Assembly: GCA_001603955.1 (NCBI GenBank)
Contig: LVAA01000079.1
Coordinates: 47,442-111,441 of the forward strand
Direction of reading: 5' to 3'
Origin: Syntrophobacterales bacterium Delta_02
Lineage (GTDB): Bacteria; Desulfobacterota; Syntrophorhabdia; Syntrophorhabdales; Syntrophorhabdaceae
Length of the DNA: 64,000 nucleotides
Notes under the pieces: model-generated
The model's input: the letters and a program-made list of their open reading frames with translations, nothing else
What the model was told of the DNA's origin: nothing
Database searches by the model: none
Made by a program: the position numbers and the translations under genes
Part shown: positions 7,774 through 16,204 of the stretch, piece by piece
Layout of the letters: each line of letters opens with the position of its first letter
Position numbering within the stretch: position 1 is the stretch's first letter

Positions 7774-8645
7774 AATACGAAGGAACTATCTACAGGCCGC
7801 CGAGCGAGGCGGACAGTCTCATCCTCCAGGTCACCATCGGCTGCTCCCATAACAAATGCACCTTCTGCGGCTCCTTTAAAGAAAAGAAATTCCGTGTACG
7901 CTCCTTTGAGGAGATAGCCGAGGATGTGAACGAGGCAAAGCAGTACGCGCGCTACATCAGGAAGGTCTTCCTCGCCGACGGCGACGCGCTGATCATTCCC
8001 CAGAAAAGGCTCTTGCCTATCGTGCAGCTCGTCAGGGACGCCTTTCCGAAGATGGAGCGCATAGGCATTTACGGAAACACGAAATCGATCCTGAAGAAAT
8101 CCGTCGAAGACCTGAAGGCGCTGAAGGAACTCGGGGTCGGGATCATTTACCTCGGCGTGGAGTCGGGAGACCAGGTAGTCCTCGACAGGGTCTGCAAGGG
8201 AACCACCCTCGACAAAACGGCCGAGGCGGCGAAGAGGGTTAAGGATGCGGGCATCCTTCTCTCCGTGACCGTCCTGTTGGGGCTCGGCGGGGCGGAGCGA
8301 AGCAGGATACACGCGGAGGAGACAGGAAAGTTCCTGAGCAGGATCCAGCCCGACTACGCGGGGGCCCTGAGCGTCATCGTCGTGCCCGGAACGGTGCTCG
8401 CCGACCAGATAAAAAGTGGCGAGTTCGTCGTCCCCGATCCCTACATGCTTCTCGAAGAGCTCTATGTCATGATCGAGAACACGAACGTGGAACACACCTA
8501 TTTCGCGTCGAACCACGCGTCGAACTATCTTCCCGTCAAGGCCTGGCTCCCCGAGGAAAAAGAAAAGACACTCAAGGCCATACGGCACGTCCTTGCCGAG
8601 CGCGACCCTTCGATGCTCAGGCCCGAGTTTATGAGGGCCCTGTGA
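7770..8645 (+). CDS. Radical SAM protein (Elp3-like fold)
   Basis: A 291-residue protein with cysteine motif CSHNKCTFC near residues 27-35, a C-x4-C-x2-C variant of the usual radical SAM C-x3-C-x2-C. Later parts of a radical SAM barrel are visible (DGDALIIP, GVGIIYLGVESGDQ, VTVLLGLGG). Such enzymes bind a 4Fe-4S cluster and S-adenosylmethionine and start radical chemistry; the substrate here is unknown. It is translationally coupled to the ftsB-like gene (4-bp overlap), and the thioesterase gene follows at once. Confidence 0.85.
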   Translation: MKYEGTIYRPPSEADSLILQVTIGCSHNKCTFCGSFKEKKFRVRSFEEIAEDVNEAKQYARYIRKVFLADGDALIIPQKRLLPIVQLVRDAFPKMERIGIYGNTKSILKKSVEDLKALKELGVGIIYLGVESGDQVVLDRVCKGTTLDKTAEAAKRVKDAGILLSVTVLLGLGGAERSRIHAEETGKFLSRIQPDYAGALSVIVVPGTVLADQIKSGEFVVPDPYMLLEELYVMIENTNVEHTYFASNHASNYLPVKAWLPEEKEKTLKAIRHVLAERDPSMLRPEFMRAL

Positions 8646-8647
8646 CC

Positions 8648-9088
8648 ATGGCGGGGCAGGCGAAGGACCACTCAAGGGACGACGGGGGGTTCATCGATGT
8701 GCCGGTGCGCGTCCGCTACGCCGACACCGACAGGATGGGCATCGTCTACTACGGCAACTACCCTGCCTTCTTCGAGATGGGACGAAGCGAATTCATGCGC
8801 CAGAAAGGATACCCTTACCGGGACCTGGAGACCCAGGGATATCACTTCGTCGTCGTCGGCCTCGAGGCCAAGTACTACAATTCGGCAACCTACGACGATG
8901 TCCTCATCGTGAAGACCCGTGTGACGGAACTCAAATCCCGGGGCATCACCTTCCATTACGTGGTGACGAGGGACGGAACCCTGGTCGTCGAGGGATCGAC
9001 AAGGCATATCTGTGTGAACACGGACAAAAAACCCGTCACAATACCACAGAAACTCATAGAAATCTTCCGAGATGGCACAGCCGGGTAG
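8648..9088 (+). CDS. Acyl-CoA thioesterase, YbgC/FadM type
   Basis: A hotdog-fold thioesterase of 146 residues. The catalytic signature RYADTDRMGIVYYGNYPAFF (about residues 19-38) has the Asp and the Tyr/Gly loop typical of 4-hydroxybenzoyl-CoA/YbgC thioesterases. I chose the ATG at 8648; a GTG at 8642 overlaps the previous stop. YbgC is often linked to the Tol-Pal envelope system, but no tol genes are seen here, so the substrate is open. Confidence 0.88.
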   Translation: MAGQAKDHSRDDGGFIDVPVRVRYADTDRMGIVYYGNYPAFFEMGRSEFMRQKGYPYRDLETQGYHFVVVGLEAKYYNSATYDDVLIVKTRVTELKSRGITFHYVVTRDGTLVVEGSTRHICVNTDKKPVTIPQKLIEIFRDGTAG

Positions 9089-10133
9089 CATTCTAGTCAT
9101 CCGGCTGAGCTCCCTCGGCGATGTCCTGATGAGCGTGCCGGCGGTGAGGGCCTTGAGACAACGCTTTCCCGGGGCGCACATCTCATGGCTCGCCGAAGGT
9201 TCAGTCACGGGGATCCTCTCGCATCAGGATTTCATCGACGAGGTCATCTTCTTTCCCCGTGCAGCCCTGACAAAACACCTCAAGGTGGGACATCTCTCAA
9301 CGGAGACCTATATTGTCCGTGATTTCCTGAAAAATCTCCGCAGGCGGGAATACGACTGCATCCTGGACCTCCACGGCATCGCGAAGAGCGTCGCCCTCAT
9401 GATGCTGGCCCGGGGAAAAAGACGGATAGGCTTCGGCAAAACCTTCGCCAAGGACATGAGCCATCTTTTCTACGGCGAAAAGGTGGAGGGGACGGAAAAG
9501 AGGATACACAAGGTGGAGCGTAACATGCTTGCCGCACGTTATCTCGGATGCGCCGACCCCACCGGGAATGCCCCCCTTCTCGTGGACGACAGCGCCCGTG
9601 CATATATAGACGATTTCCTGAGATCACACGATATCACTCCCCCCGTCATAGCCGTGAACCCCTTTGCCAGCAGGGATTCCGCCTTCAAGAGATGGCCTCT
9701 CGAACGCTATGCCGACCTTATCGGGATGATACGGCGGGAACGCATGGGCAGCGTCATAATAATCTGGGGGCCGGGTGAGCGCGAAGAGGCCCAGAGGCTC
9801 GCCGCGATGGTGGGGGACGGGGCCCGGCTTGCCTGCCAGACGGACATCGCACAGCTCTACGCCCTTTTAGCGCAGAGCGCCGTTTACATAGGGGGCGATA
9901 CGGGAACGACCCATCTCGCGTCCGCCGCGGGTGTCCCCGTCCTGTGCCTCTTCGGCCCTACCGACTTCATCGTCAATCGCCCTTACTCGAAAAACAGCGT
10001 CATCATACGGAAGGATGTCTCCTGCAGCCCTTGCAAGAAAAAGGATTGCAGGACCCGGGAATGCCTCATGACCATATCTCCCGAGGAGGTCTTCGCGGCG
10101 CTCAGAAAGATCCCTTTCAAGGAAAGGGCCTGA
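9072..10133 (+). CDS. Glycosyltransferase family 9, heptosyltransferase-like
   Basis: This 353-residue GT9 enzyme has the N-terminal ILVIRLSSLGDVLMSVPAV stretch and the C-terminal sugar-nucleotide loop GGDTGTTHLASAAGVPVLCLFGP. Near the end is the Cys-rich CSPCKKKDCRTRECL found in ADP-heptose:LPS heptosyltransferases. It probably adds an L-glycero-D-manno-heptose to the inner core of LPS (WaaC/WaaF/WaaQ type). The start overlaps the thioesterase by 17 bp, opening the LPS gene cluster. Confidence 0.88.
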   Translation: MAQPGSILVIRLSSLGDVLMSVPAVRALRQRFPGAHISWLAEGSVTGILSHQDFIDEVIFFPRAALTKHLKVGHLSTETYIVRDFLKNLRRREYDCILDLHGIAKSVALMMLARGKRRIGFGKTFAKDMSHLFYGEKVEGTEKRIHKVERNMLAARYLGCADPTGNAPLLVDDSARAYIDDFLRSHDITPPVIAVNPFASRDSAFKRWPLERYADLIGMIRRERMGSVIIIWGPGEREEAQRLAAMVGDGARLACQTDIAQLYALLAQSAVYIGGDTGTTHLASAAGVPVLCLFGPTDFIVNRPYSKNSVIIRKDVSCSPCKKKDCRTRECLMTISPEEVFAALRKIPFKERA

Positions 10134-10137
10134 GGAC

Positions 10138-11640
10138 ATGCGGGCTCTCTTCATCTATCCCAACATCAACACTCAGGTCGGGTTCAATTACGGCATCTCC
10201 TATATCTCGGGTTTCCTCAGATCGAGGGGCATAGAGACAATGCTCCTCAACATCAACGAGAAACTCGGTTATCCCCTCGACCTGCAAAGGATCAGGAACG
10301 ACGTCCTCGGCTTCAAGCCCGACATCATCGGCTTCTCCGTCCTCACCAACCAGTACAAGTACGCCCTCGATATAGCCCGGGATATCAAGACCTATTCCGA
10401 TGTACCCGTCCTCTTCGGCGGCATCCATGTGACAATGGATCCCGTGGAAACGCTCATGCGCGACGAGGTCGATCTTATATGCGTCGGTGAAGGAGAAGAA
10501 GCCATCGCAGAACTGGTCGAGAAGGGCGACCCCCGGGGCATCGCGAACATAGGCCGAAAGGAGGGAGGGAAGCCTGTCATAGAGCCCCTGCGTCCCTACG
10601 AGGACGTAGCGAACCTTCCCTTCAAGGACTACGAGATCTTCGACTTCCAGAGGCTGATAGACGCGAAGGACGGCTGGGTGGGACTCACCGCGTCACGGGG
10701 CTGTCCGTTCCGGTGCACCTATTGTCTCAATCACAAGATCATAGAGGTCTACAAGGGAAGCGGCCACCTCCCGCGGGGCTACATCAGGAGGCACACCGTG
10801 AACCAGATGATCTCCGAGATCGAATACCTCCTCGACCGCTATTCCGGGATAAAGATGTTCATCTTCGACGATGACATATTCACCTTCGACAAGGCCTGGT
10901 TGAGGGAGTTCACCGAACGCTACAGGTCGGTCACGGACGTAAGCTTCGTCTGTAATGCCCACGCCCGTATCTTCGACGACGAAACGGCCGGGCTCTTGAA
11001 GGGTGCGGGATGCCGCATCGTCAAGTTCGGCCTTGAAAGCGGCAGCGACCGGATACGCCGGAAGGTCCTCAGCCGCTACATGACAAATAAACACATCGAG
11101 GACGCCTTCGCCGTCGCCCACAGGCACGGGCTTCACACGTCGGCCTTCGTGATGCTCGGTCTTCCCTACGAGACGATCGGGGACATCAGGCAAACCATCG
11201 ATCTGATTGCCGCCATCAAGCCCGGACGTTTCCGCTGGTCCCTCTTCTTTCCCTTCGTCGGAACAAAAGCATACAACATTGCCCTTTCCTCGGGACAGGT
11301 CGACCTCAAAGAGATGGGGAGGCTCGATAACTTCACTGACGAGACCTGCATGAGGCTCGGTCCCGATGTGGACCTTTACTGCGACAAGGTCAAGACAGTC
11401 CTGTGCGCCTTTGTCAACGCGCGCTCTGGCCTCGAACACACCGAAGGCTTCCGGAGCCTCGCCGAAGAGATCGAGAACATGGACGAGAAGACGTGGCGCG
11501 AAAAGAAGGCAAGCATCCTCGACAGGGTGGAAGAGCTCAACCAGGAAATGGAAAAATCGGGCGGACTCCATTATACTGTGAGATACAATCCTTTTATGGG
11601 CGTGCGAAGTGACTGGAAAGACGATAGTATATTTGCCTAA
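10138..11640 (+). CDS. B12-binding domain radical SAM protein
   Basis: A 500-residue protein. Residues about 1-150 form a cobalamin-binding Rossmann-like domain (FIYPNINTQVGFNYGISYIS; SVLTNQYKYALD; GGIHVTMDP). The radical SAM centre follows with GCPFRCTYC (C-x3-C-x2-C) at about residues 187-195, then barrel elements (FDDDIFTFD, KFGLESGSD, MLGLPYET). Family members do methyl transfers or rearrangements on lipids, sugars and natural products. Lying between two heptosyltransferase genes, it may modify a lipid A or core component (inference). It overlaps the next gene by 32 bp. Confidence 0.9.
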   Translation: MRALFIYPNINTQVGFNYGISYISGFLRSRGIETMLLNINEKLGYPLDLQRIRNDVLGFKPDIIGFSVLTNQYKYALDIARDIKTYSDVPVLFGGIHVTMDPVETLMRDEVDLICVGEGEEAIAELVEKGDPRGIANIGRKEGGKPVIEPLRPYEDVANLPFKDYEIFDFQRLIDAKDGWVGLTASRGCPFRCTYCLNHKIIEVYKGSGHLPRGYIRRHTVNQMISEIEYLLDRYSGIKMFIFDDDIFTFDKAWLREFTERYRSVTDVSFVCNAHARIFDDETAGLLKGAGCRIVKFGLESGSDRIRRKVLSRYMTNKHIEDAFAVAHRHGLHTSAFVMLGLPYETIGDIRQTIDLIAAIKPGRFRWSLFFPFVGTKAYNIALSSGQVDLKEMGRLDNFTDETCMRLGPDVDLYCDKVKTVLCAFVNARSGLEHTEGFRSLAEEIENMDEKTWREKKASILDRVEELNQEMEKSGGLHYTVRYNPFMGVRSDWKDDSIFA

Positions 11641-12604
11641 CTGGCTGGGCGACATGGTGATGGCCGTTCCCTTCCTCCATGCCCTCCGGCGGCACTCGCG
11701 GGACGAGGTATGGGCCATGGGGAAGGAAAGTGCCATCCATCTGTACAACGGGCTTGGCCTCTTCGACCGTTTCGTTCCCATCAGCGGGAAGGGGCTCGGC
11801 CTCTTCTTCGAAACGACGAACAGGCTCAACAGGGTGGGCTTCACCCGGGCCGTCGCCCTGCCCCATTCCTTCAGGTCGACCCTCTTCTTCTTCAACCTGA
11901 GGGTGCGCGACGTCATAGGATACGCAAGGAACAGGAGGGGCTTCATGCTGAACGTGAAGGTCCCCGAGGCAAAGGAGCTTCAATCCACCGTCGAGCACTA
12001 CCTCAGGATCGCGGACACGCTCGGGGTGCCGCGGACCATCGACGCACCCGTCCTTGCCGTGTCGGCCGACGAGGAGAAGAAGTTCGACGAGGAGTTCTCG
12101 GACATGACGAGGCCTTACGGCGTCATGATAGTGGGCGCCCAGTACGGCCCTTCGAAATGCTGGCCTGCCGCCTATTTTTCCGAGCTTGCCGACGAGATCA
12201 TCGAAAGGTACGACATGAACGTCTACATGCTTCCCGGCGTGAACGAGAATGACCTCGCCCGCAGGGTCCATGAAGGGATACGCGCCGGGGACCGCGCCGG
12301 GATCAGGTCCATGAACATACGGGACATGAAGGTGTGCCTGTCACGGGCCGCCTTCGTCGTCAGCAACGACACCGGCCCGCGTCACATCTCCGCGGCGCTG
12401 TCCGTCCCGACCGTTGTCCTTGCCGGGCCCATGGATGAACGCTATACCGCCTACCCGGGCGGACATACCCGCGTGGTCTCGAAGGACATGGCCTGCCGCC
12501 CCTGCAACAAGAAGAAATGCGACGGGAACCATGAGTGCATGACGGGAATAAAGCCGGCTGAGATCGCTGAAATAGTGGGGGATATCCTTGAAAAAAGAGT
12601 CTGA
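11609..12604 (+). CDS. waaF: ADP-heptose:LPS heptosyltransferase II
   Basis: A 331-residue GT9 enzyme. The N-terminus YLPNWLGDMVMAVPFLHAL, the motif GAQYGPSKCWPAAYFSELAD and the loop VVSNDTGPRHISAALSVPTVVLAGP fit WaaF, which adds the second heptose of the inner core. The C-terminal Cys cluster (CRPCNKKKCDGNHECM) is shared with the other GT9 in this locus. It starts with GTG inside the preceding gene and overlaps the next one by 17 bp. Confidence 0.9.
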   Translation: MTGKTIVYLPNWLGDMVMAVPFLHALRRHSRDEVWAMGKESAIHLYNGLGLFDRFVPISGKGLGLFFETTNRLNRVGFTRAVALPHSFRSTLFFFNLRVRDVIGYARNRRGFMLNVKVPEAKELQSTVEHYLRIADTLGVPRTIDAPVLAVSADEEKKFDEEFSDMTRPYGVMIVGAQYGPSKCWPAAYFSELADEIIERYDMNVYMLPGVNENDLARRVHEGIRAGDRAGIRSMNIRDMKVCLSRAAFVVSNDTGPRHISAALSVPTVVLAGPMDERYTAYPGGHTRVVSKDMACRPCNKKKCDGNHECMTGIKPAEIAEIVGDILEKRV

Positions 12605-13634
12605 GGACAGGCTGAAGAAACCGGGGAGGAAGGCGAAGGAACGGGACGGGGCGGGACTTATTCGCTTTCTCGACCGTTTTCGCGGCAAGAAGATATGTGT
12701 CGTGGGCGACATCATAGCGGACGTGTTCATCCTGGGGAAACCCTACCGCCTCTCGAGGGAGGCCCCCGTGGTCGTGGTCAAGTACGAGGAGTCGAAGATC
12801 TATCCCGGCAGCGCCGGCAATACCATCAACAACCTTGCCGCCCTCGGGGCGACGGTCTATCCCGTCGGCTTCGTGGGAAGCGATTCCATGGGCGGCAAGC
12901 TGATGGATTTCTTTTCCCTGAGGAAGAACATCGACACGGCGGGCATCATCCGCGTGAGCGGCGACACGGTGACAAAGACACGGATCCTCGCCGGCGACAC
13001 CCACGTCTCGAAACAGCAGGTCATCCGCATAGACAAGGATGAAGGAGGCAGGCGCACCGCGAAGGAGAAGGATATCCTCATGGAAAGGATCGCGGCGATC
13101 TGCCCCCACGTGGACGCGGTGATCGTCTCCGACTACGGGCACGGCGCCGTCAGCGGCAAGGTGATCGAATACATGAAGATCCTCGCCAACGACAAGATCG
13201 TCGTCGGCGATTCACGCTACGGCCTGAAGAAGTACTCGGGGTTCACCATGATCACCCCCAACGAGTCCGAGGCATATGCCCTCGCGGGCCTCAAGGAGAA
13301 CGAACCGATAGAGGACGCGGGAGGCAAGGTCCTTTCCGGCATGCACCTCTCGGCTCTTCTTGTCACCCGCGGCAACCGGGGCATGACGCTCTTTCTCAAG
13401 GACGGAAAGGTCCATCACATCCCCATATCCGGCAAGGATGACGTAACGGACGTTACAGGGGCCGGGGACACGGTCTGTGCGGCGGTGGCGCTCTCTCTCG
13501 CGAGCGGGGCGGGCTTCCTCGATGCCTCCCGGATCGCGAACTACGCCGCGGGGATCGTCGTCATGAAACGGGGAACGGCGACGGTGACCGTGGCGGAACT
13601 AAAGAAGTCGATAGATAACGGGGGAAAGATCTAG
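12588..13634 (+). CDS. rfaE1: D-glycero-beta-D-manno-heptose-7-phosphate kinase
   Basis: A PfkB/ribokinase-fold sugar kinase of 348 residues. Marks include VVGDIIADVFI near the N-terminus, the sugar-binding YPGSAGNTINNLAALGA, and the C-terminal anion hole DVTGAGDTVCAAVALSLA. It matches the N-terminal half of HldE. In this genome the two HldE activities are on separate genes, the second being rfaE2 just downstream. It phosphorylates heptose 7-phosphate to the 1,7-bisphosphate on the way to ADP-heptose. The start is a TTG at 12588 that overlaps waaF. Confidence 0.93.
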   Translation: MKKESEDRLKKPGRKAKERDGAGLIRFLDRFRGKKICVVGDIIADVFILGKPYRLSREAPVVVVKYEESKIYPGSAGNTINNLAALGATVYPVGFVGSDSMGGKLMDFFSLRKNIDTAGIIRVSGDTVTKTRILAGDTHVSKQQVIRIDKDEGGRRTAKEKDILMERIAAICPHVDAVIVSDYGHGAVSGKVIEYMKILANDKIVVGDSRYGLKKYSGFTMITPNESEAYALAGLKENEPIEDAGGKVLSGMHLSALLVTRGNRGMTLFLKDGKVHHIPISGKDDVTDVTGAGDTVCAAVALSLASGAGFLDASRIANYAAGIVVMKRGTATVTVAELKKSIDNGGKI

Positions 13635-13641
13635 AGACGGT

Positions 13642-13670
13642 CTCAGGTTTCAGGTTCAAAAGTTCAATGG
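13642..13670. repeat. Intergenic repeat family B (CAGGTTTCAGGTTC type)
   Basis: CTCAGGTTTCAGGTTCAAAAG lies in the short gap between rfaE1 and rfaE2. Related copies are at 51937-51972 and 53063-53184. Confidence 0.6.
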
Positions 13671-13692
13671 CTCAGGAGGGGATGGTCGTTCG

Positions 13693-14175
13693 ATGGGAAA
13701 GATAGTCAAGAGTCTGGATGATCTCAAAGGCATCGTCGAGAAGGAGAAGGCGACGGGGAAGAGGGTTGTGTTCGGGAACGGGTGCTTCGACATCGTCCAT
13801 GTGGGGCATGTGCGGTATCTTCGGGGAGCGAAGGAACTGGGGGACGTTCTCGTCGTCGCCGTCAATGACGACGGCTCCGTCACCGGTCTCGGAAAGCGCA
13901 AGGAGGTCGTGACGCCGGCGGCCGAACGGGCGGAGATCATATCGGCCCTCGACTGCGTCGATTACGTCATCCTCTTCGGCGACCCCACCGTGGAGAACCT
14001 CCTCGCCACCCTCAAACCACACATACACGCCAAGGGAACGGACTACACCGAGGAGAACGTGCCCGAGCGCGATATCGTCCTCTCCTACGGAGGAAAGGTC
14101 GCCATAGTCGGCGACCCCAAGGACCATTCCACGCGGGACATCATCAAAACGATAAAGAACCTCAAAGAAAAATAG
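13693..14175 (+). CDS. rfaE2: D-glycero-beta-D-manno-heptose 1-phosphate adenylyltransferase
   Basis: A 160-residue nucleotidyltransferase with the signature FGNGCFDIVHVGHVRYL (HxGH at about residues 38-41), the form found in the C-terminal half of HldE, and further KGTDYTEENVPE. It makes ADP-D-glycero-beta-D-manno-heptose from heptose 1-phosphate, the donor precursor for the two heptosyltransferases upstream. No gmhA, gmhB or hldD is visible in this window. Confidence 0.94.
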   Translation: MGKIVKSLDDLKGIVEKEKATGKRVVFGNGCFDIVHVGHVRYLRGAKELGDVLVVAVNDDGSVTGLGKRKEVVTPAAERAEIISALDCVDYVILFGDPTVENLLATLKPHIHAKGTDYTEENVPERDIVLSYGGKVAIVGDPKDHSTRDIIKTIKNLKEK

Positions 14176-14189
14176 GGAGAAGGGTCCTG

Positions 14190-14335
14190 ATAGTACCCAA
14201 TAGGACCTATAGGAAAGATAAGACCTATAGGTCCAGGACCAAATAGAACTTATAAGGCCCATAAGACCTATTGGTCCCATCTGTCCTATAAGTCCGATAT
14301 GTCCTATTGGTCCTATTACTCCTATAGGTCCTATC
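14190..14335. repeat. Intergenic repeat family C (TAGGACCTATAGGACC type), imperfect inverted array
   Basis: About 145 bp of degenerate 8-16 bp units built on GGACCTATAGG and its complement. The units AATAGGACCTATAGG and AAGACCTATAGGTCC are partly self-complementary, and the left half can pair with the right half (TCCTATTGGTCCTATTACTC). There is no coding content. A second copy lies at 51872-51932. Unit spacing is irregular, so this is not a CRISPR array. Confidence 0.8.
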
Positions 14336-14398
14336 TCCCCCTCTTCTTCTTATTTGATTTCAAACACTTTTTAGTGTATTTTTACACCATCGGACCAC

Positions 14399-15196
14399 AT
14401 GGGAATGGAAAGAGAACGCGAGACGAGACCACCGCTGTCGGTGTACATGATCACCTTCAACAACAGGGCCACCATCGCACGGGCGCTCGAGAGCGTCGCC
14501 GGATGGGCGGACGAGGTCATCGTCGTCGATTCCCACAGCCCCGACGGCACGGCGGACATTGCCCTTACGTACACGCACCAGGTCTTTCACCTTGACACGA
14601 CGGACCTCAGGGAGAAATACCAGCACGCCCAGGACCGGTGCAGGAACCGCTGGGTCCTCTTCATCGATGCCGATGAGTGGCTCACGGAGGGCTTCAGAAA
14701 AGAGGTGGAGGCCATACTCACCTCCAGTTCCGCAAGCGACGGGTACATCGCGGACCGGCGCAACATCTACCTGGGGCGGGAGATAAGACACGGGGGCTGG
14801 TACCCGGACCGGGAGATACGCCTCTACAGGAAAGACCGGGGCGGCTGGGAGGGCGGCATACACGCGAAGGTGCACGTGGAAGGAAAGGTGGAGCATATGA
14901 GGAACCATTACCTCCACACGCCCTACGCGGACTCGGCCCACCAGCTCCGGACCATCGACCGCTATTCCGAGGCCTATGCCCGGGACCTTTTCACTGCGGG
15001 CCGCAGCTTTCACCTGGCAAACATGCTGCTCCGTCCCGTCTGGCGCTTCTTCAGGGATTACATCTTCAAAATGGGTTTCCTCGACGGCGTGCCCGGCGTC
15101 ATCATCATGGCATCGACCATGTACTACGTCTTCATGAAGCACGCGAGATTGTGGGAGATGGAGAGAAACGAGGGAGGGAAGAAAGGTGTTCGATAA
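14399..15196 (+). CDS. Glycosyltransferase family 2, WaaE/KdtX-like
   Basis: This 265-residue GT-A enzyme begins LSVYMITFNNRATIARALES, with EVIVVDSHSPDGT, and carries the metal-binding FIDADEW motif near residue 84. This pattern is that of WaaE, which adds a beta-1,4-glucose to the first heptose of the LPS core in Klebsiella and Serratia. The same arrangement (EGGIHAKVHVEG; RTIDRYSEAYA) is found in the wider LPS core GT2 family. An alternative ATG is at 14405. It lies directly after the ADP-heptose genes. Confidence 0.85.
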   Translation: MGMERERETRPPLSVYMITFNNRATIARALESVAGWADEVIVVDSHSPDGTADIALTYTHQVFHLDTTDLREKYQHAQDRCRNRWVLFIDADEWLTEGFRKEVEAILTSSSASDGYIADRRNIYLGREIRHGGWYPDREIRLYRKDRGGWEGGIHAKVHVEGKVEHMRNHYLHTPYADSAHQLRTIDRYSEAYARDLFTAGRSFHLANMLLRPVWRFFRDYIFKMGFLDGVPGVIIMASTMYYVFMKHARLWEMERNEGGKKGVR

Positions 15197-16163
15197 CAAG
15201 GAGGTCCTTGTCACCGGAGGGCTCGGCTTCATTGGCAGCAACCTCTGCATAGAGCTCGTGAAGCTCGGCGCGCGGGTCACCATCATCGATAACATGCTCC
15301 CGCGCCAGGGCGGCAACCTCTTCAACATACGCGACATAGCCGGCAGGGTGACGGTCAACGTCTCCGATGTCCGCAATCAGCTCTCCATGAACCACCTCGT
15401 CAAGGGGAAGGACTATATCTTCCACCTCGCAGGCCAGGTCAATCACGTGGACAGCATGAAGAACCCCCTGCAGGACCTGGAGATCAACTGCGTGGGGACT
15501 CTCGTCCTCCTCGAGGCCCTGCGCCACCACAACAGGGACGCCCGGGTCATCTTCGCCGGGACGCGGGGCGAGTACGGGTCGAGCGTGACACTGCCCGTGG
15601 ACGAAGACCACCCGACGAATCCCAAGGGTATCTACGCCGTGACGAACCTGACGGCGGAGAAGATGGTCCTCGTCTATGACGACGTTTACAGGATAAAGGG
15701 TGCGTGCCTGCGTATCACCAACACCTACGGGCCGCGCCACCAGATGGCCCACGACGAGTACGGGGTCTTCAACTGGTTCATCCGCAAGGCCCTGGACGAC
15801 GAGGAGATACCCGTCTTCGGTGACGGCAGGATACTCCGGGATTTCCTCTACGTCGAAGACCTCGTGGACTCGATGCTCAAGGTGGCCGCCACGGACGAGG
15901 CCTACGGGAAGGTCTTCAACGTGGGCACGGGCGTCCCCGTCAGCTTCTTCGACCTTGCCGGGAAGATCGTCGCCATCGCCGGGACGGGGAAAACGAAGTT
16001 CACGGAGTTCACCCAGGAGCGCAAGGAGGTGGAACCCGGCGATTATTACGCCGACATAACGCGCATCACGGGGACGACGGGCTGGCGGCCGGCGACATCC
16101 CTCGATGACGGGATAGCCCGGACCATCGAGTTCTACCGGAAACACAGGAAGGAATACTGGTAA
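15186..16163 (+). CDS. NAD-dependent nucleotide-sugar epimerase/dehydratase, atypical active site
   Basis: An extended short-chain dehydrogenase of 325 residues with the NAD loop TGGLGFIGSN (10-19) and conserved HLAGQVNHVDS and RITNTYGPRHQM segments, which place it near the CDP-paratose/UDP-glucose 4-epimerase group. The usual catalytic Y-x3-K reads Tyr150-Ala-Val-Thr-Asn154, so the lysine is replaced by asparagine. The expected Ser/Thr is present in AGTRGEYG. Translation starts at GTG 15186, inside the previous gene. It probably makes a nucleotide sugar for the core or O-chain, but the altered residue leaves activity in doubt. Confidence 0.85.
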   Translation: MFDNKEVLVTGGLGFIGSNLCIELVKLGARVTIIDNMLPRQGGNLFNIRDIAGRVTVNVSDVRNQLSMNHLVKGKDYIFHLAGQVNHVDSMKNPLQDLEINCVGTLVLLEALRHHNRDARVIFAGTRGEYGSSVTLPVDEDHPTNPKGIYAVTNLTAEKMVLVYDDVYRIKGACLRITNTYGPRHQMAHDEYGVFNWFIRKALDDEEIPVFGDGRILRDFLYVEDLVDSMLKVAATDEAYGKVFNVGTGVPVSFFDLAGKIVAIAGTGKTKFTEFTQERKEVEPGDYYADITRITGTTGWRPATSLDDGIARTIEFYRKHRKEYW

Positions 16164-16204
16164 CCCTTGAGGAATACCACGACTGAAAAGGACGGTGCAG
16201 TTCA

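Noticed and set aside
14190..14335. Possible CRISPR array
   Set aside because: Units are 8-16 bp, degenerate, partly inverted, with no regular spacers and no cas genes.
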